Below are positions 44,659-56,933 of a stretch of DNA of 64,000 bases, piece after piece. The notes beneath the pieces are model-generated. The model saw only the letters and a list, made by a program, of their open reading frames with translations. It did not search any database and had not been told where the DNA came from. Source of the stretch: Zizania palustris (Eukaryota; Streptophyta; Magnoliopsida; Poales; Poaceae); NCBI GenBank assembly GCA_019279435.1, contig JAAALK010000289.1, positions 29,380,603-29,444,602 of the forward strand. The letters are read 5' to 3'. Each line of letters begins with the position of its first letter. The stretch's first letter is position 1. Made by a program: the position numbers and the translations under genes.

Positions 44659-45873
44659 TCAAGCATTTTGCCACACAATTGGGAAGTACTTTTTCAAATA
44701 TATACCATTCAAAGCCCTTCGAAATCGCTCTCCTTGTAAAGACTCTAGGACATATGCATTGCTTGGAGCGATTTCGACTACCTTGAAAGGTCCTTCCCAA
44801 CTAGGTGACCATTTACCAAATTTTGAACTCCTAGTGCCTAATGGCAAAATCATCTTCCACACCAAGTCGTTGATTTGCAATGATTTTGTCTTGACCTTCT
44901 TGTTGTAGACCCTAGCTATTCTTCTTTTATCTTTCTCTATTGCCTCTAGAGCCTTCAACCTCTTATCGGTCACTTCTTCTAAATTATCCTTTAGAAGTGT
45001 CTCATATTCGTCGACCGATAAGCCATCTTGCTTAAGAAATCTAAGTGAGCCAAGATCCACCTCTACCGGTAGAACGGCTTCTTGTCCCTATACTAACTCA
45101 TATGGACTAACTTTAGTGGCACCGTGCCTTGCAACTCTACTAGCCCTTAGAGCTTCGGAAAATACCTCATGCCACCTCTTTGGAAACTCTTCAATCTTCT
45201 TCTTGATTAGTTTAATCACAGTTTTGTTACTAGACTCATCCTGACCATTGGCCTGAGCATAATATGGGGAAGAGTTTACCAATTTGATCCCATAGTATTC
45301 GGCAAAGTCCCTCACCTCTTTAGCAACAAATGAAGTACCTTTGTCTGTAGTGAGAGTTTAGGGAATGCCGAATCTGTGTATAATGTGTTTCAAGATGAAA
45401 TCAATTACCTCGTTGTGAGTCATGTTCCTAAGCGGCACGACCTCAGTCCATTTGGTGAAGTAATTTGTTGCCATCAACACGAACCGATGCCCTTTTGAAG
45501 ATGGAGGATGAATTTGCCCGATGAAGTCTAAACTCCAACCTTAGAATGACCATGGTTTGATAATAGGATTAAGCATAAACACAGGTGATAGCTGAATATT
45601 GCCAAACTTTTGACAAGCTTCACACCCTCTATAGTATCTAAAACAATCTTCAGTCATAGTCGGCCAATAAAAACCCGCCCTTTTGAGCATCCAACTCATT
45701 TTCGGGGCCGACTGGTGGGTACCACAAAGCCCTTCATGAACTTCTCCTACAGCAACTCTAGCTTGATCGGAGTCCAAACACTTCAAATGTACTCCATCGA
45801 TAGTTCGGAGATACAACATATCGTCAAGTAAAACAAATTTAAACGACTGTCGTCGAACCTTCCGATTAACCAT
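44659..45873 (-). pseudogene. B integrase
   Basis: The zinc-binding N-terminal domain reads EVHEGLCGTHQSAPKM... then GCEACQKFG (HHCC). The catalytic core has SLDFIGQIHPP, TTDKGTSF and NGQDESSNKTVIKLIKKKIE, giving the D-D-E residues in degraded form. The C-terminal part has LVWKMILPLGTRSSKFGKWS, WEGPFKVVEI and AYVLESLQGE. In-frame stops lie at about 45538, 45358 and 45085. The reading ends with the stop at 44659-44661, shortly before the polypurine tract. Confidence 0.9.
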
Positions 45874-45925
45874 TTGACTCGGGTTTCATAAATATTGGAC
45901 GATCAGGATCCTCAAATCGTCCTTG

Positions 45926-47053
45926 CTAATCAAAGGAACAGTGGCCAAATTCCTCCCCAGAATTGGCCTCTAGATCTCCCATTTGGACCTGCCCCCTGAG
46001 TGTTAAACCCTCTTGACAACAGTCAGTCGAACCGGCCATGTTGGCCCGGTTCAACCGGCTATTGCCGGTCGTCTGGCATGGGTTGGTCTGACCGTCCTGA
46101 CATGGTTGGTCGAACTGAGAATGCAAGGGTGGTCTGACCGTGCTTACAAATCCAGTTAGACCAACATCAGTACTCTCGGGTGCTACATCATCTTCAACCA
46201 TCGGGTTTTCTCGTGTGCAGAATTTACCTTTCCTAATTTGATAGCCTGATGCTTGTTGAGCCAAGTCATTTGCAAGTGAGTTGGCCTCTCTAGATACATG
46301 AGTAATCTCAAAATCATTAAAGGTAGCAATTAGGTCTAAACACTTATCCAAGTAGCTATTTAGTAGACCGTTAAAAAATTGAGCAAGCTTGGCTACTTGT
46401 TGCACAACTAATAAAGAATCACCATACGCACGAACATATTTCACACCCATGGAGTTTAACAACTCGAGACCTAGCAGCAGGGCCTCATATTCAGCTTGAT
46501 TATTAGTTGAATGAAAATCTAGACAGGCCGAGGTCTCAAAGTGCATACCACTTGGTGATACGAGCACCACTCCAACACCTTGGACATTTTTGCAAGTCAA
46601 ACCATCAAAATAAAGTTTCCATGGTAATACTCCAATCAAAGCGACTTCATCACCCCAATTGACGTCTACATGGTGATCTACTATAAAATTAGCAACGACT
46701 TGGCCTTTCATAGCTCTCAATGGTTCATAAGCCAAATCATATTCAATTAACGCATACGCCCACTTGCCGATTCTACCACTTAGAATCGGCTTTTGCAAGA
46801 TGTACTTTATGACATCCATTTGGCAAGTGACAACACATGTGCTACGGAGAAGATAGTGACGCAATTTGGTACACGCATAATAGAGGGATAAACATAAATG
46901 CTCCACAAACACGTACCTTGTCTCGGCATCCAGAAGTCGACGACTCAAGAAGGTGATGATGTACTCTCTTCCTTCAATGTCTTGAGTCAATACGGCTCCA
47001 ATCACACTCTCCTCCATGGCAATATAAAGCCAAAATGGAATCCCGGCCTTCTA
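45926..47053 (-). pseudogene. B RNase H
   Basis: The first part is the RNase H-like connection (AMEESVIGAVLTQDIEGREY, AETRYVFVEHLCLSLYYACT, LRHYLLRSTCVV). The second is an archaeal-type RNase H (aRNH) domain typical of Tat elements: WKLYFDGLTCKNVQGVGVVL with the first Asp, NQAEYEALLLGLEL with Glu, and YGDSLLVVQQVA with the next Asp. The TAG at 47051-47053 follows VVMA. A frameshift near 45875-45925 separates it from integrase. Confidence 0.9.
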
Positions 47054-47953
47054 CGCCATTACTACTGGTGGCGTCGATAAGAACTCTTTCTTACATGTCG
47101 GCACTACACATCCTCTAATTTTCTCAAGCCTCTTAGGATCGATTTCAATGACTCTTTCATGAATCATGAATCCCAAGAACTTACCCGCCGACATGCCAAA
47201 AGCACACTTGAGTGGGTTCATTTTTAAGCCATACATGCACATTCTTTCGAAAGAAACTCTTAAATCGGCGAGGTGGTTCTCCATAGCGTCCGATTTGACC
47301 ACAACATCATCTATATAAACCTCTAACATAACTCCTAGCAAGTCATGAAAGATTAAGTTCATGGCACATTGGTATGTGGTGCCAGCATTCTTTAAACCAA
47401 ATGTCATTACTACCCACTCAAACAAGCCGACAAAACCGGGGCAGTGAAAAGCCGTTCTAAAAACATCCTCTTCGGCCATAAAGATTTGATTATAACCAGC
47501 GTTGTTGTCAAGAAAACTTAGTACCTTGTGTCCCGAGGCATCGTTGATCAACATGTCGGCTATTGGCATAGGATACTCATCTTTCGGAGTGGCTTTGTTC
47601 AAATCCCTGAAGTCGACGCAGATGCGGATCTTGCCACTCCCTTTCTTCTCGACAGGCATGATGTTAGCGACCCATTCCACGTACCTAGATGGCCTAATAA
47701 TACCTGCCGCTAATAGACGTTCAACCTCCTCTTTAACTCGGTCATAGATGGCTGTATTGAAGTGGCGCGGCGACTGCTTATAAGGCCTAAACCCAGGTTT
47801 GATGGGGAGCTGATGCTCAACAAGCTCTTGGCTTAACCCGGGCATCTCGCTGTAGTCCCATGCGAAGCAATCAACATACGATCGAAGCAATTTTATTACT
47901 TCAGCCTTTACATCATTACTCAAATTATGATTTACAAATGTCGGCCTCAGAAC
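47054..47953 (-). pseudogene. B reverse transcriptase
   Basis: Motifs in order are CFAWDYSEMPGLSQELVEHQ, VEKKGSGKIRICVDFRDLNK, PMPIADMLINDASGHKVLSF, VVMTFGLKNAGTTYQCAMNL and YIDDVVVKSD. The reading then jumps from LEKIRGCVVPTCKKEF to LSTPPVVMA. The stretch usually found between the polymerase and RNase H (the LGRVNYYRRFI...F..W block) is missing, about 60-70 residues. The N-terminal side is cut by the N2 insertion at 47954-47958; the part before it is at 59654-59820. Confidence 0.92.
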
Positions 47954-47958
47954 ACTAC

Positions 47959-48451
47959 TGTTGGCGCAAAAGTTTACACCAACAGGTTCTCTGAGATCAA
48001 GAACGAACAAACAGAGAGTTTGTGCTTTAGGACTGCCTCAAGCCTCTGGGTTGGATAATAACTTGAGAAGTTCGAACATGTGTATTGAACAACTTGTTCT
48101 CTGTCCTTTTTACATGGTGTAGAGGGGGCTATTTATAGGTAGAAATGTATAAGGAAAAGACCTAACTACCCCAGATTACAACCGACATAGTGGAAACTAT
48201 TCGGCACCAGGAACAAGGTTATAACAGGTATATGGCTATAAGGTAGATGGATAAGCCAAACATCTTATCAATCTTGTCGCCCAGCTTCGGAGCTTTTATC
48301 CTCCGTCCAGAGGGTTCATCAGGGCTTCGCATTGACGCACCCTTCGGCTTGACGCTTCTGCCTTCGAACAAGCGCCCACCAGCTTCGGAGCTCTTTGGAG
48401 CCTCCGAGTCATTAATCTCTAAGTCCTGAGAATGAAGTAATTTCCCCAACA
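47959..48451 (-). repeat. 3' LTR of N2
   Basis: 493 bp. Reverse strand starts TGTTGGGGAAATTACTTC and ends TTTTGCGCCAACA. The polypurine tract CGAGGGGCTAC (reverse strand, 48452-48462) precedes it. It is homologous to 59161-59653. Confidence 0.95.
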
Positions 48452-48842
48452 GTAGCCCCTCGAATACGCCTCTTTATAGTTAACCTGTTTAAAAAGAAGG
48501 CAGTATACGGAAGGAATATTTTCATATTTTGAGACTTAGAGGGAATTCAGACATATTACAGTTCTGCAGAGGACTTTAGATCCACGGCATTCGGACCCCT
48601 CCTCCGAGCTCCTTACGCGATGGGAACGCGTTGCAGGAAAGAGAACTGCTTCAGAGCTCAAACGTCATGAAGAACCGTCTGATTATAGCCGTTACGGCGC
48701 AAGTAACCGTTACACTCTGTAAAAGGTAACGGTCGATTTTTACAGCGGTTGCTCGCCGTTCCATTTACTGGACCCACTAGTCAGTGATAGAAGCCGAACC
48801 TGCAGTGTGAATTCAATCGAAGAGTAGCAACCGACGAATGAT

Positions 48843-48850
48843 TATAAAAG
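48843..48850 (+). promoter_or_regulatory. TATA box of the N2 antisense gene
   Basis: TATAAAAG lies 92-99 bp before the ATG at 48942. The equivalent motif in N1 is CTATAAATAG at 36964-36955, so the position is conserved although the surrounding bases have changed. Inferred promoter. Confidence 0.6.
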
Positions 48851-48941
48851 GTAGGAACAGGGATTACCCGAGACTTTTTACCGCTTCCAGCACTCGCGAT
48901 TCACTTTCCCCAATCTTTCAATCCCTTGAGCATCTGAGCGA

Positions 48942-51900
48942 ATGGTGAGAACTAGCCACACCACTCCAGCAGCATCAAGCACTCTTGCGCAGAGGCAAGC
49001 GTGGGCTGCTTCGGCAGCAACGGCAATGGTGGGGGCTTCGGGTAGCGCCTGGCCCAAGAATCCTCGGGGGCTCCGTCCGCCTTCCAAGAAGAAAATCCCC
49101 CAAAGCTTCCTCATTGGCCAATCTGTGAGCACTGCCGAATCCATTGAAGAGGTTGTGCAAGGGAAATTGGGCGCCGGATTGAGGACTCGGGTTCCTGGAT
49201 CAGAATCAATTCCAAGGCCACGAAGCCGAGAGGTGGTAGTCTTCGAAGCATTCTTCGAAGCAGGCTTGGGGCTTCCAGCCATAGACTTCTTGGCGGAGGT
49301 ACTAGACTTGTTTCACATTACTTTACCTCAGCTGTCTCCCAACGCCGTCGCCCGCTTGGCTGTCTTCGAATGGGCACTCTGAGCTGAGGGGTGCGAAGGA
49401 CGCTCAGAGATCTTCGCCGCGACCCACGAAGCCATCTGCCAGCCGAAGCCGCAGGACGGTCCTGGGGATTCTAAGGTGACAATAGCCTTCGGTAGCGTCA
49501 ACTTCTAGTTACGAAGGGAGCACAGTCTTCACTTCCCTGCTAAGGCCATCAATGACAAATGGTACACCAACTGGATTCTTCGGTGGTTTTACGCCGAAGT
49601 CGGAGAGGACTCCCCCCTCGAAGGTCCTCTTCAAGAGATTTGGTTTCGGTAGGAGGTGGAGATCTCCCCGGACCCTAGCCTGCTCTCCACAAGGCTAGGG
49701 CTGTTGACTTCGGTGGCTCGCCGTATGAGCATGCGTGACCTGGCCGAAGAGTTTATTGCCCTTCGGATCCCTCCCCTCGGAGCTAACTGGCCGATCGTGT
49801 TTCAACAGGCCTCGGAGGGAGATCTCCGAACCCTAGGTAAGACTTCATTTCCTGCAGTACTGTATTAGATGGAGGAAACAATTATGCTTATGATACCATA
49901 CCCTTTTCTTTCAGCGGCTCCTTTGGCGTTGGCTTCGGAGGACATAGCTCGAGCCACCAAACGAGTCCTCGGAGCCCCTTCAGTGGCTGAAAGGCAAAGG
50001 AGGCTGGACCTGGTGGGAAGCTGGGAGCGCTCCAACAGAGTGTGGGGAGCTCTCGGGATGGAGCCCCCTCCTCTTCCTGATTTTACCTCGACTGGAGCAG
50101 CTGCTCGAAAACGGAAGGTCGCTGCTGAGCCACCCAAGAAAGCCAGCAAGCAGCCATCCAAGAAGAAGAAAACAGCGAAGCCCCCTCCGCAGCTGGCCTC
50201 GACTTCGTCGGCTTCGTCGCTGGACGCTCGGAGCTCAGCCTCCGAGGAGTTGGAGGACTCCGATGCTCAGACAGCATCGGCCTTCGAGAACTACCTCCTG
50301 GATGACGACGAAGACCTAGGGGATGTCCCCCCTGGAACTTCTGTTAGGGAGGTAGTAGAAGTAGTCCCGACGGTTCCTCCGACGCCCATCGTCCTACACC
50401 TGGAGTCGAGCTCCGCCACTCCCAACTTGCCCACACCCGGGGTGGCTACGGCGGAAGTCGTGGTTCCGGCAGGAAATGCGGAGGAGAGGGCCTCGGGAGA
50501 TGACTTCACTGACATCCTCCAGATGTACGAAGTCCTGGAGGATCTGGCGATCCTTCCCCACAAGGCCTCCAAAGGTACTCCTCGAAGCTCCTGCTTTGGC
50601 TAATACCTGCAACTTTTCCTTGTAATACGCTTATCAATTTTGTCGATGAAATAGGTACCTCTAAGGGTGTCGATGCTCCGGCGGCGCCCGAAGTCCCATC
50701 AGCTTCGGGGGTCGCGGCCCGGGTGGACCCCCCTGCTCCTTCGGATGCTCCATGCTTGGCAACGGAGAATGCGCCCATCGGAGCGGATTTGGCAACTGAG
50801 GTTGCTCCGGTGGTGGCGGCTCCGACGGTTGAGATCGCCTCTGCTGCCGCGATTCTGGTCGAAGGGGTAGCCGCCGATGACCGGGGTACTCCTGCTTCAC
50901 CCACTGCGCCTGCCTTCGTGCCGGGGAGAGGCAAGAGCTTATCTAGCCTCGGCCTTCTTCCTGGCCTCGCGACAACCTCCGTCGGCAATTCGGAGGATGA
51001 GGCCACGGCCGATGACCGCCAAGCCTTATCTTGGCTTCCTCTGCTGGCTCCATTTTTGGAGCAGCGGGAAGGCCTCCGAAGGCTCATGGAGCCCCTGGCA
51101 GAGAAGAGCCAGGATATCACCAATTCGGACTTGGTCTCCATCTTGAGCGAGGCTGGGGCTCCGACGCTCAACACAGCCCTCGAAAGGGCTGCCCTTCAGG
51201 TATGAAAAAACACCATAGCTACTTCGAATTAGTGATCATAAATACTTCGGCACTTACTTGCTCTTTTGCAGCAATTTGTCCTTGCTAGAGCGGCAGCGAC
51301 TTCCAATGAGGTCGAGATTAACCGACTCAAAAGGAAGGTTACCGCCCTCCAGACCGCTCTTAACAACTCCAATGAGAGATCCATCAGGTTGGAGAAAGAA
51401 ACCCTAGTGGAACGGAGGGATAGGGCAGTGGCCGACAAAGCTCTTCGGACGGCAAGACAAGACAGCGACGCGCTCCGCTCTTCGGCCCAAGAGGTCAAAG
51501 CTGAGCATGTCGTCCTTCGGGCGGAGGTCGAAAGGCTCCGTCAAGCGGCGGCCGCTTCGAGTGCTCAGTTGGTGGAGCTCCAAGGAGCTCTTAACCAGGC
51601 GATGGCCCAGAAGAGCTCCTTAATGCTCCAGGTGGCCAAGATATCTACAACTGCTGCAGGGCTGGAAATAGCGGAGAAGAAGAACACTAGTATGGCGGAG
51701 CGTACCTTGGAAGCCCTTCAGGGTACCTTGGAGTACTTCGGCACTATGTGCCCCTCGTCTTCTGTTGCGACCCACGAGCCTCTCGACCGAAAGCTGAAAA
51801 GGATCCAAGTGGCCTCGTCATTGATGATGAACTCCGGCGTTCGGTATGGAGAAATCTCCAGGCAGTGCGCTCGCATCGGGGTTCTTCGTCACTTCGAGTC

Positions 51901-52700
51901 TCTTCAGATCCCCCTCGGCTCAGTCGGGGGTTCGACCCCTGGAAGCTTCGCCTCCGACGACTTGCTGCGCCCATCTTCAGACGTAGGCTTGGCCTGGGAA
52001 GCCTTCCGATTAACTTGGAAGATGGACCACAAGGTTGCAGCCAAAGCTTGGATCGACGAGGCCCGCCGGCAGAAGCAGGCACAAACAAGGCCACCACTTC
52101 CTGCCTCGCCAACTCCGGTTATTCCTGCTCCATCAACCAACCCGCATGTCTAGCTTTTTAGGGTTATTATGTACACGAAGTCTTGTAAAGCCTCTTTTAT
52201 TAATGGAAAAGCTATAAACAAGAAGCTTGTTTTGGGTGTTCTGCTCTTTTTAGGTTTTGTCGTGCCCTTCGAACCCTGACCTCGAAATACTGGAGATTAC
52301 CGGCGAGCTCCGAAAGGAGTGGGCAAGCCTCGAGAGCTTAAGGCCCTACCGCCGCTCTCGCTTCTCTGTTCCTCACGGAGACAGAGGGGAGATAACCCTT
52401 GAAATTTCTCAAGAGGTCTTAGCTTATATTAAAGAAGAGGAGAAGGAGAAGGCATCCTCGTCTTCTGAACATATGAACTGGTCCGACTCAGAGTACCAGA
52501 CTGAAGACCCTGTGGAGGTTAACTCCGAAAGGCTCCTGACGTGGGCCGAGCTTCAAGAAGAGCGAAAGAAACTACGAGCCTCTAAGAAGAAAAGAAGCGT
52601 TCGAATGAAGAGGACCAAGCCGACAGCTTCGAGCTCCGACGGAAGGAGTAGCCGGAGGGGTCTTCGATTTTTCCTAGGCTTGGACCAAAACTTTTATTGA
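48942..52700 (+). pseudogene. N2 antisense five-exon gene (Transposase_28-like)
   Basis: Exons are 48942-49836, 49915-50574, 50655-51199, 51272-52147 and 52254-52700, with GT/AG borders and phases 1,1,0,0. They join into 1141 codons. Exon 1 has VVVFEAFFEAGLGLPAIDFL, EVLDLFHITLPQLSPNAVAR, WYTNWILRWFYAEVG and ALRIPPLGANWPIVFQQ, matching the gypsy-type 'transposase_28' family. Exon 2 has a lysine-rich patch (KKASKQPSKKKKTAKPP) that could act as a nuclear signal, then an acidic stretch. Exon 3 is Ala/Pro-rich and ends with LSWLPLLAPFLEQREGLRRL. Exon 4 is a long coiled coil, then GVRYGEISRQCARIGVLRHF. Exon 5 has an acidic and then a basic tail. Three stops in exon 1 (49380-49382, about 49506, about 49650) make this copy non-functional. 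Role unknown. Confidence 0.85.
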
Positions 52701-52926
52701 TGTAAAAGTACGATGACTTAATGTGAAATGCTTCGAAAGTATCTTGCGTGGTTCCTATCCTCCTACCCCTCCTTGTGGGTGGTGGATCCTTTATTGTGGA
52801 AAAGGGTTCACCAGGCACAATGATGTGCCGAACAACCAGATGCTTCGTATTGCACTTCCCACCCGTACTTTGGTATCACTACCTCGTGACTCCTCAAAAC
52901 AATTATTATTATTATATATATATATT

Positions 52927-53462
52927 TAAAGTGCTTAGACTCTTGTATGGATCTTATGAAGCCGAAGCCTGAAATCCGTAGGGTGGCCACCTTCGGCTCT
53001 TTTACAGATACTTCGTACCCGGAGGCCGAAAATCTGTTTCTTTAAAGTCCTTAGACTCTTCTATGGATCCTAACAAGCCAGAGCCTGGAGTCCGTAGGGT
53101 GGCCACCTTCGGCTCTTTTACAGATAGTTCGTACCTGGAGGCCAAAAATCTGTTTCTTTTTAAAGTCCTTAGACTCTTCTACGGATCCTAACAAGCCGGA
53201 GCCTGGAATCCGTAGGGTGGCCACCTTCGGCTCTTTTACAGATACTTCGTACCCGGAGGCCGAAAATATGTTTCTTTTTAAAGTCCTTAGACTCTTCTAC
53301 AGATCCTAACAAGCCGGAGCCTGGAATCCGTAGGGTGGCCACCTTCGGCTCTTTTACAGATAGTTCGTACCCGGAGGCCAAAAATCTGTTTCTTTTTAAA
53401 GTCCTTGGACTCTTCTACGGATCCTAACAAGCCGGAGCCTGGAATCCATAGGGTGGCAGCTG
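52927..53462 (+). repeat. N2 tandem array, about 117-bp unit
   Basis: Five head-to-tail copies start near 52928, 53044, 53162, 53280 and 53398 with AAAGTCCTTAGACTCTTCTA; the first is the most diverged and the last is cut short. The array fills the gap between the 3' end of the antisense gene and the 3' end of pol. Its unit is not the one found in N1. Confidence 0.92.
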
Positions 53463-53645
53463 AGACACCAAACCGAGGGTGCGTAGGCAGCTGCCTGGGT
53501 CTTGGGAAAAATGCTTGACTCTGCAAGCATCTCCGTCCTCCCGATGCGTCCATCAGGAGTAAGGGATATTCAAAGAGCAAACAAAATTCGACCCTTCTCT
53601 TTATTTCATAGAAAGGAAATTTTTACAAGTGATTACAAGGAGCCC

Positions 53646-56600
53646 CTAAGCGTAATAACACTTAAGGTGCTCCACATGCCACGCATGCTTCAACTCTTCC
53701 CCTTCTAAATTGGCTAATTTAAACAATCCGGGTCGCCCTGAGCGTAAGATAACATATGGTCCTTCCCATTTGTTTCCTAGCTTCCCCGGAGCTATTACAC
53801 TTCGCAACACTAGATGACCAGGTTTAAGCTCATTTAGCTTTATCTTCGGGTCATACCACGTCTTTGTTTGGCCTTGGTACTTGGTCAGGTTGGCGACAGC
53901 TCGAAGCCTTATCTCTTCTGATAAGTCTAGCGAAGCGCTCCTTTCGTGTTCATCTCCGGGTTGAACTACACGAAGGGATCCTCCTCTGAGCTCCGTGGGA
54001 GTCATGGCCTCGTCTCTGAATAGCAGTCTAAATGGGGTAAAACCTGTGGACCTGGTTTGAGTGGTTCGAATGGACCACAAGATTTTAGGGAGCTCTTCGA
54101 CCCACAACCCCTTGGCTAGGCCAACGATTCGCCGATTTATCCCGGAGAGAATGTTCTCGTTGGCTCGCTCAACAGCTCCGTTGGATTGTGGATGGCGTAC
54201 CGCAGCGAAGCACAACTTAATGCCCAGATCTTCGCAAAATGTTTGAAAAGTGTCATCTTCGAACTGGGTTCCGTTATCCACCGTCACTTCCCTTGGCACT
54301 CCGAACCTGCATATAATGTTCTGCCAGAAAAATTTTTGGACATTCCTCGAGGTAATAGCGGTCAATGGCTCTGCTTCAACCCACTTTGAAAAATATTCGA
54401 TTTCTACTACCGCAAACTTCAAGCCACCTTTTGCCATTGGAAAAGGGCCTATTTGGTCCATGCCCCATCGAGCCATTGGCCATACTGGGGCGATGACTTG
54501 AAGCTGGACTGGCAAACGGTGGCTTCGTCTGCCCATCCACTGGCAGCCTTGGCATGTTTGAACCAACTCCTCCGCATCTCTCACTATTGTTGGCCAGTAA
54601 AGTCCTTGCCAAAGTGTTTTGCCAGCTAGCGCACGAGGGGCTAGGTGACTTCCACACAACCCTTCGTGAATGTCTCGAAGTATGTCTTGACCCTCGGGTT
54701 GGGAGATGCATCGAAGCAGAGGTGAACACACGCCAACTTTGTATAATACTCCATTGACAAGCTTGTAATTTCGGGCTCTTGCCTGCAACCTTTGGGTTTC
54801 TGGACCTTCTGAAGGGTCTATGCTACTTTGCAACGTGTTCATAATCGGAGCCCGCCAATCTGTGACTGGAATGCACAGTACTTCCGAAGAGGGTAACTGA
54901 ACAACTGCGGGCTGCACTAGTTCTTCGTAGAAATCCCCCTCCAGGAGGTACACCGCTCCGGCTGCAGCTTTTGCAAGAATATCTGAGAGTTGATTCTCTG
55001 CTCGAGGGATACTCCAAACCATAAATCCTCTGAATGCTGCTTCAGCCTTGCAGATTTCTGCAAGGTATTGTGCTAGATGTGGATTGTTTGCTTGAAAGCT
55101 TTTATCAACATGCCCTGCGACGACTTGGGAATCTGTCTTGATCATTATCCTTGCGGCTCCAAGTGCTTTAGCTTTTCGGAGGCCCAGCAGGATTCCTTCG
55201 TATTCTGCGATGTTATTGGTGGTTCTAAAGTTTAGCCTCGCAGAATACATGGCCTTCTATCCCGATGGTGATATTATGACGGCCCCTGCTCCGGCACCGG
55301 ATGCTTGATAAGCTCCATCAGAAAAAATCGTCCATAAACCTTCGGAGGGTTCTTCCGGGGCCCAAACGGCAGATGGAGTCCACTCTGCTACGAAGTCAGC
55401 TATGATCTGAGATTTGAAGGAAATTCCGAATGGGGCTAGCTCAACAGCCCACTTTCCAATTCTTCCTGTAGAGTCTTTGCTCCGGAGCATATCCCCCAGA
55501 GGATACGAGGTAGGGACGATCAAGTTATGCGCCAAGAAATAATGCCTTAGCTTTCGCGAGGCCATTACTAAGGCATAAGCAAATTTCTCAAGCTCGGAGT
55601 ATCTGATTTTAACTCCGGACAAAGCCTCTAACACAAAATAAACTAGGTTTTGTACCAGCTTTCCCTTAAGGTCAACTTCCCGGACTAATACTGCACTTAC
55701 TGCGGAGCCTGTTGCTGCAAGATATAGGAGCAGTGTCTCTTCTGGAAGGGGCACAGTAAGTGTTGATAATCTTCCGAGGTATGCTTTTATATCATCGAAG
55801 CTCTTCTGGCACTCCGGTGTCCAACTAAAGCATTCGGACCCCTTTAGTGCGTTGAAAATTGGGAGGCTTCGTTCTGCTGACCTAGCCAAGAACCTGCTAA
55901 GGGCTGCAAGCCTTCCTGCTAGCTTCTGTACCTGCTTCAAATTCTCTGGCGGAGCCATTCTTTGTAATGTACTTATCTGCGTTGGGCTAGCTTCGATTCC
56001 TCTGCTCGAAACTAAGTACCCTAGCAGCTTCCCTGCTTGTGCTCCGAATATACATTTTTCCGGGTTGAGGCGTACTCCACATGCTCGGAGGCTCTCAAAT
56101 GTTTCAGCTAGGTCTAGGATATGCTGGTGCTTTTGAGCACTTTTTATTACAATATCATCCATATAGGCTTCGACATTTCGACCTATTTGATGACCTAGAG
56201 CCTTAGCTATTAAATGTGAAAAGGTGGCTCCGGCATTCCACAAGCCAAAAGGCATCCTTTCATAACAAAATACTCCGGAAGGAGTTATAAAGCTTGTCTT
56301 GGCTTCGTCCTCACGTTTCAGCCAGACTTGATGATACCCGGAATAAGCGTCGAGGAAGCTTAGCAATTCGGAGCCTGCTGTGGAATCCACCAGTTGGTCT
56401 ATTCGGGGCATCGGGTAGGGGTCTCGTGGGCATGCTTTATTTAATGAAGTAAAGTCAATACACATGCGGCATTTGTTTGAGTCCTTCTTTCTTACAAAAA
56501 CAGGGTTAGCCAACCACTCGGTATGGGCTACCTCCCTGATGATGCCAACTTTTAATAATTTTTCTACTTCGGCTTTGGCGAGGCTTGCTCTTTCCGCTGA

Positions 56601-56933
56601 CAGCTTGCGGAGCCCCTGGCGTACTGGCCTGGCCTTCGGGTTTACGAGCAGGCTATGCTCGATGATGCTTAGATCGACCCCGGTGATGTCTTCGTCGGTC
56701 CAAGCAAAGACATCCAGATTTTGCTTGATGACTTCTTCCAACGAGGCGGCTATCTTCGGGGATAGCCCTTTGCCGAACTGCACTGGATACTCTTTACCAT
56801 CTTTTGAAATTATCCTTGACTCAACATCACCTTCCGGGCTTGGCTTGAGAGAGGGCCCCTTCGAAGGGTTCGAGGCCTCTGGCACCTCTTCGATGCTTTT
56901 CGCCACGTTGTGCACTTGCCGGGGATCCAACGG
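53646..56933 (-). pseudogene. N2 pol: reverse transcriptase, RNase H, integrase (nearly intact)
   Basis: The frame is open from 56930 to the end at 53646 except for a TAG at 55257-55259, where N1 has a Gln codon. Reverse transcriptase: CRMCIDFTSLNKACPRDPYP, FITPSGVFCYERMPFGLWNA, AYMDDIVIKSA. RNase H: FSDGAYQASGAGAG, AEYEGILLGL, IKTDSQVVAGHV, so all acidic residues that N1 has lost are kept. Integrase zinc domain: IHEGLCGSHLAPR... then TCQGCQWMG. Core: GMDQIGPFP, VDNGTQF and NGAVERANENI, giving D-D-E. C terminus: PGHLVLRSVIAPGKLGNKWE and HAWHVEHLKCYYA. This is the best-preserved pol in the window and could serve as the family reference. Confidence 0.94.

Noticed and set aside
52927..53462. CRISPR-like array of repeats
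   Set aside because: The units are contiguous 117-bp tandem repeats without unique spacers, inside a plant retrotransposon.
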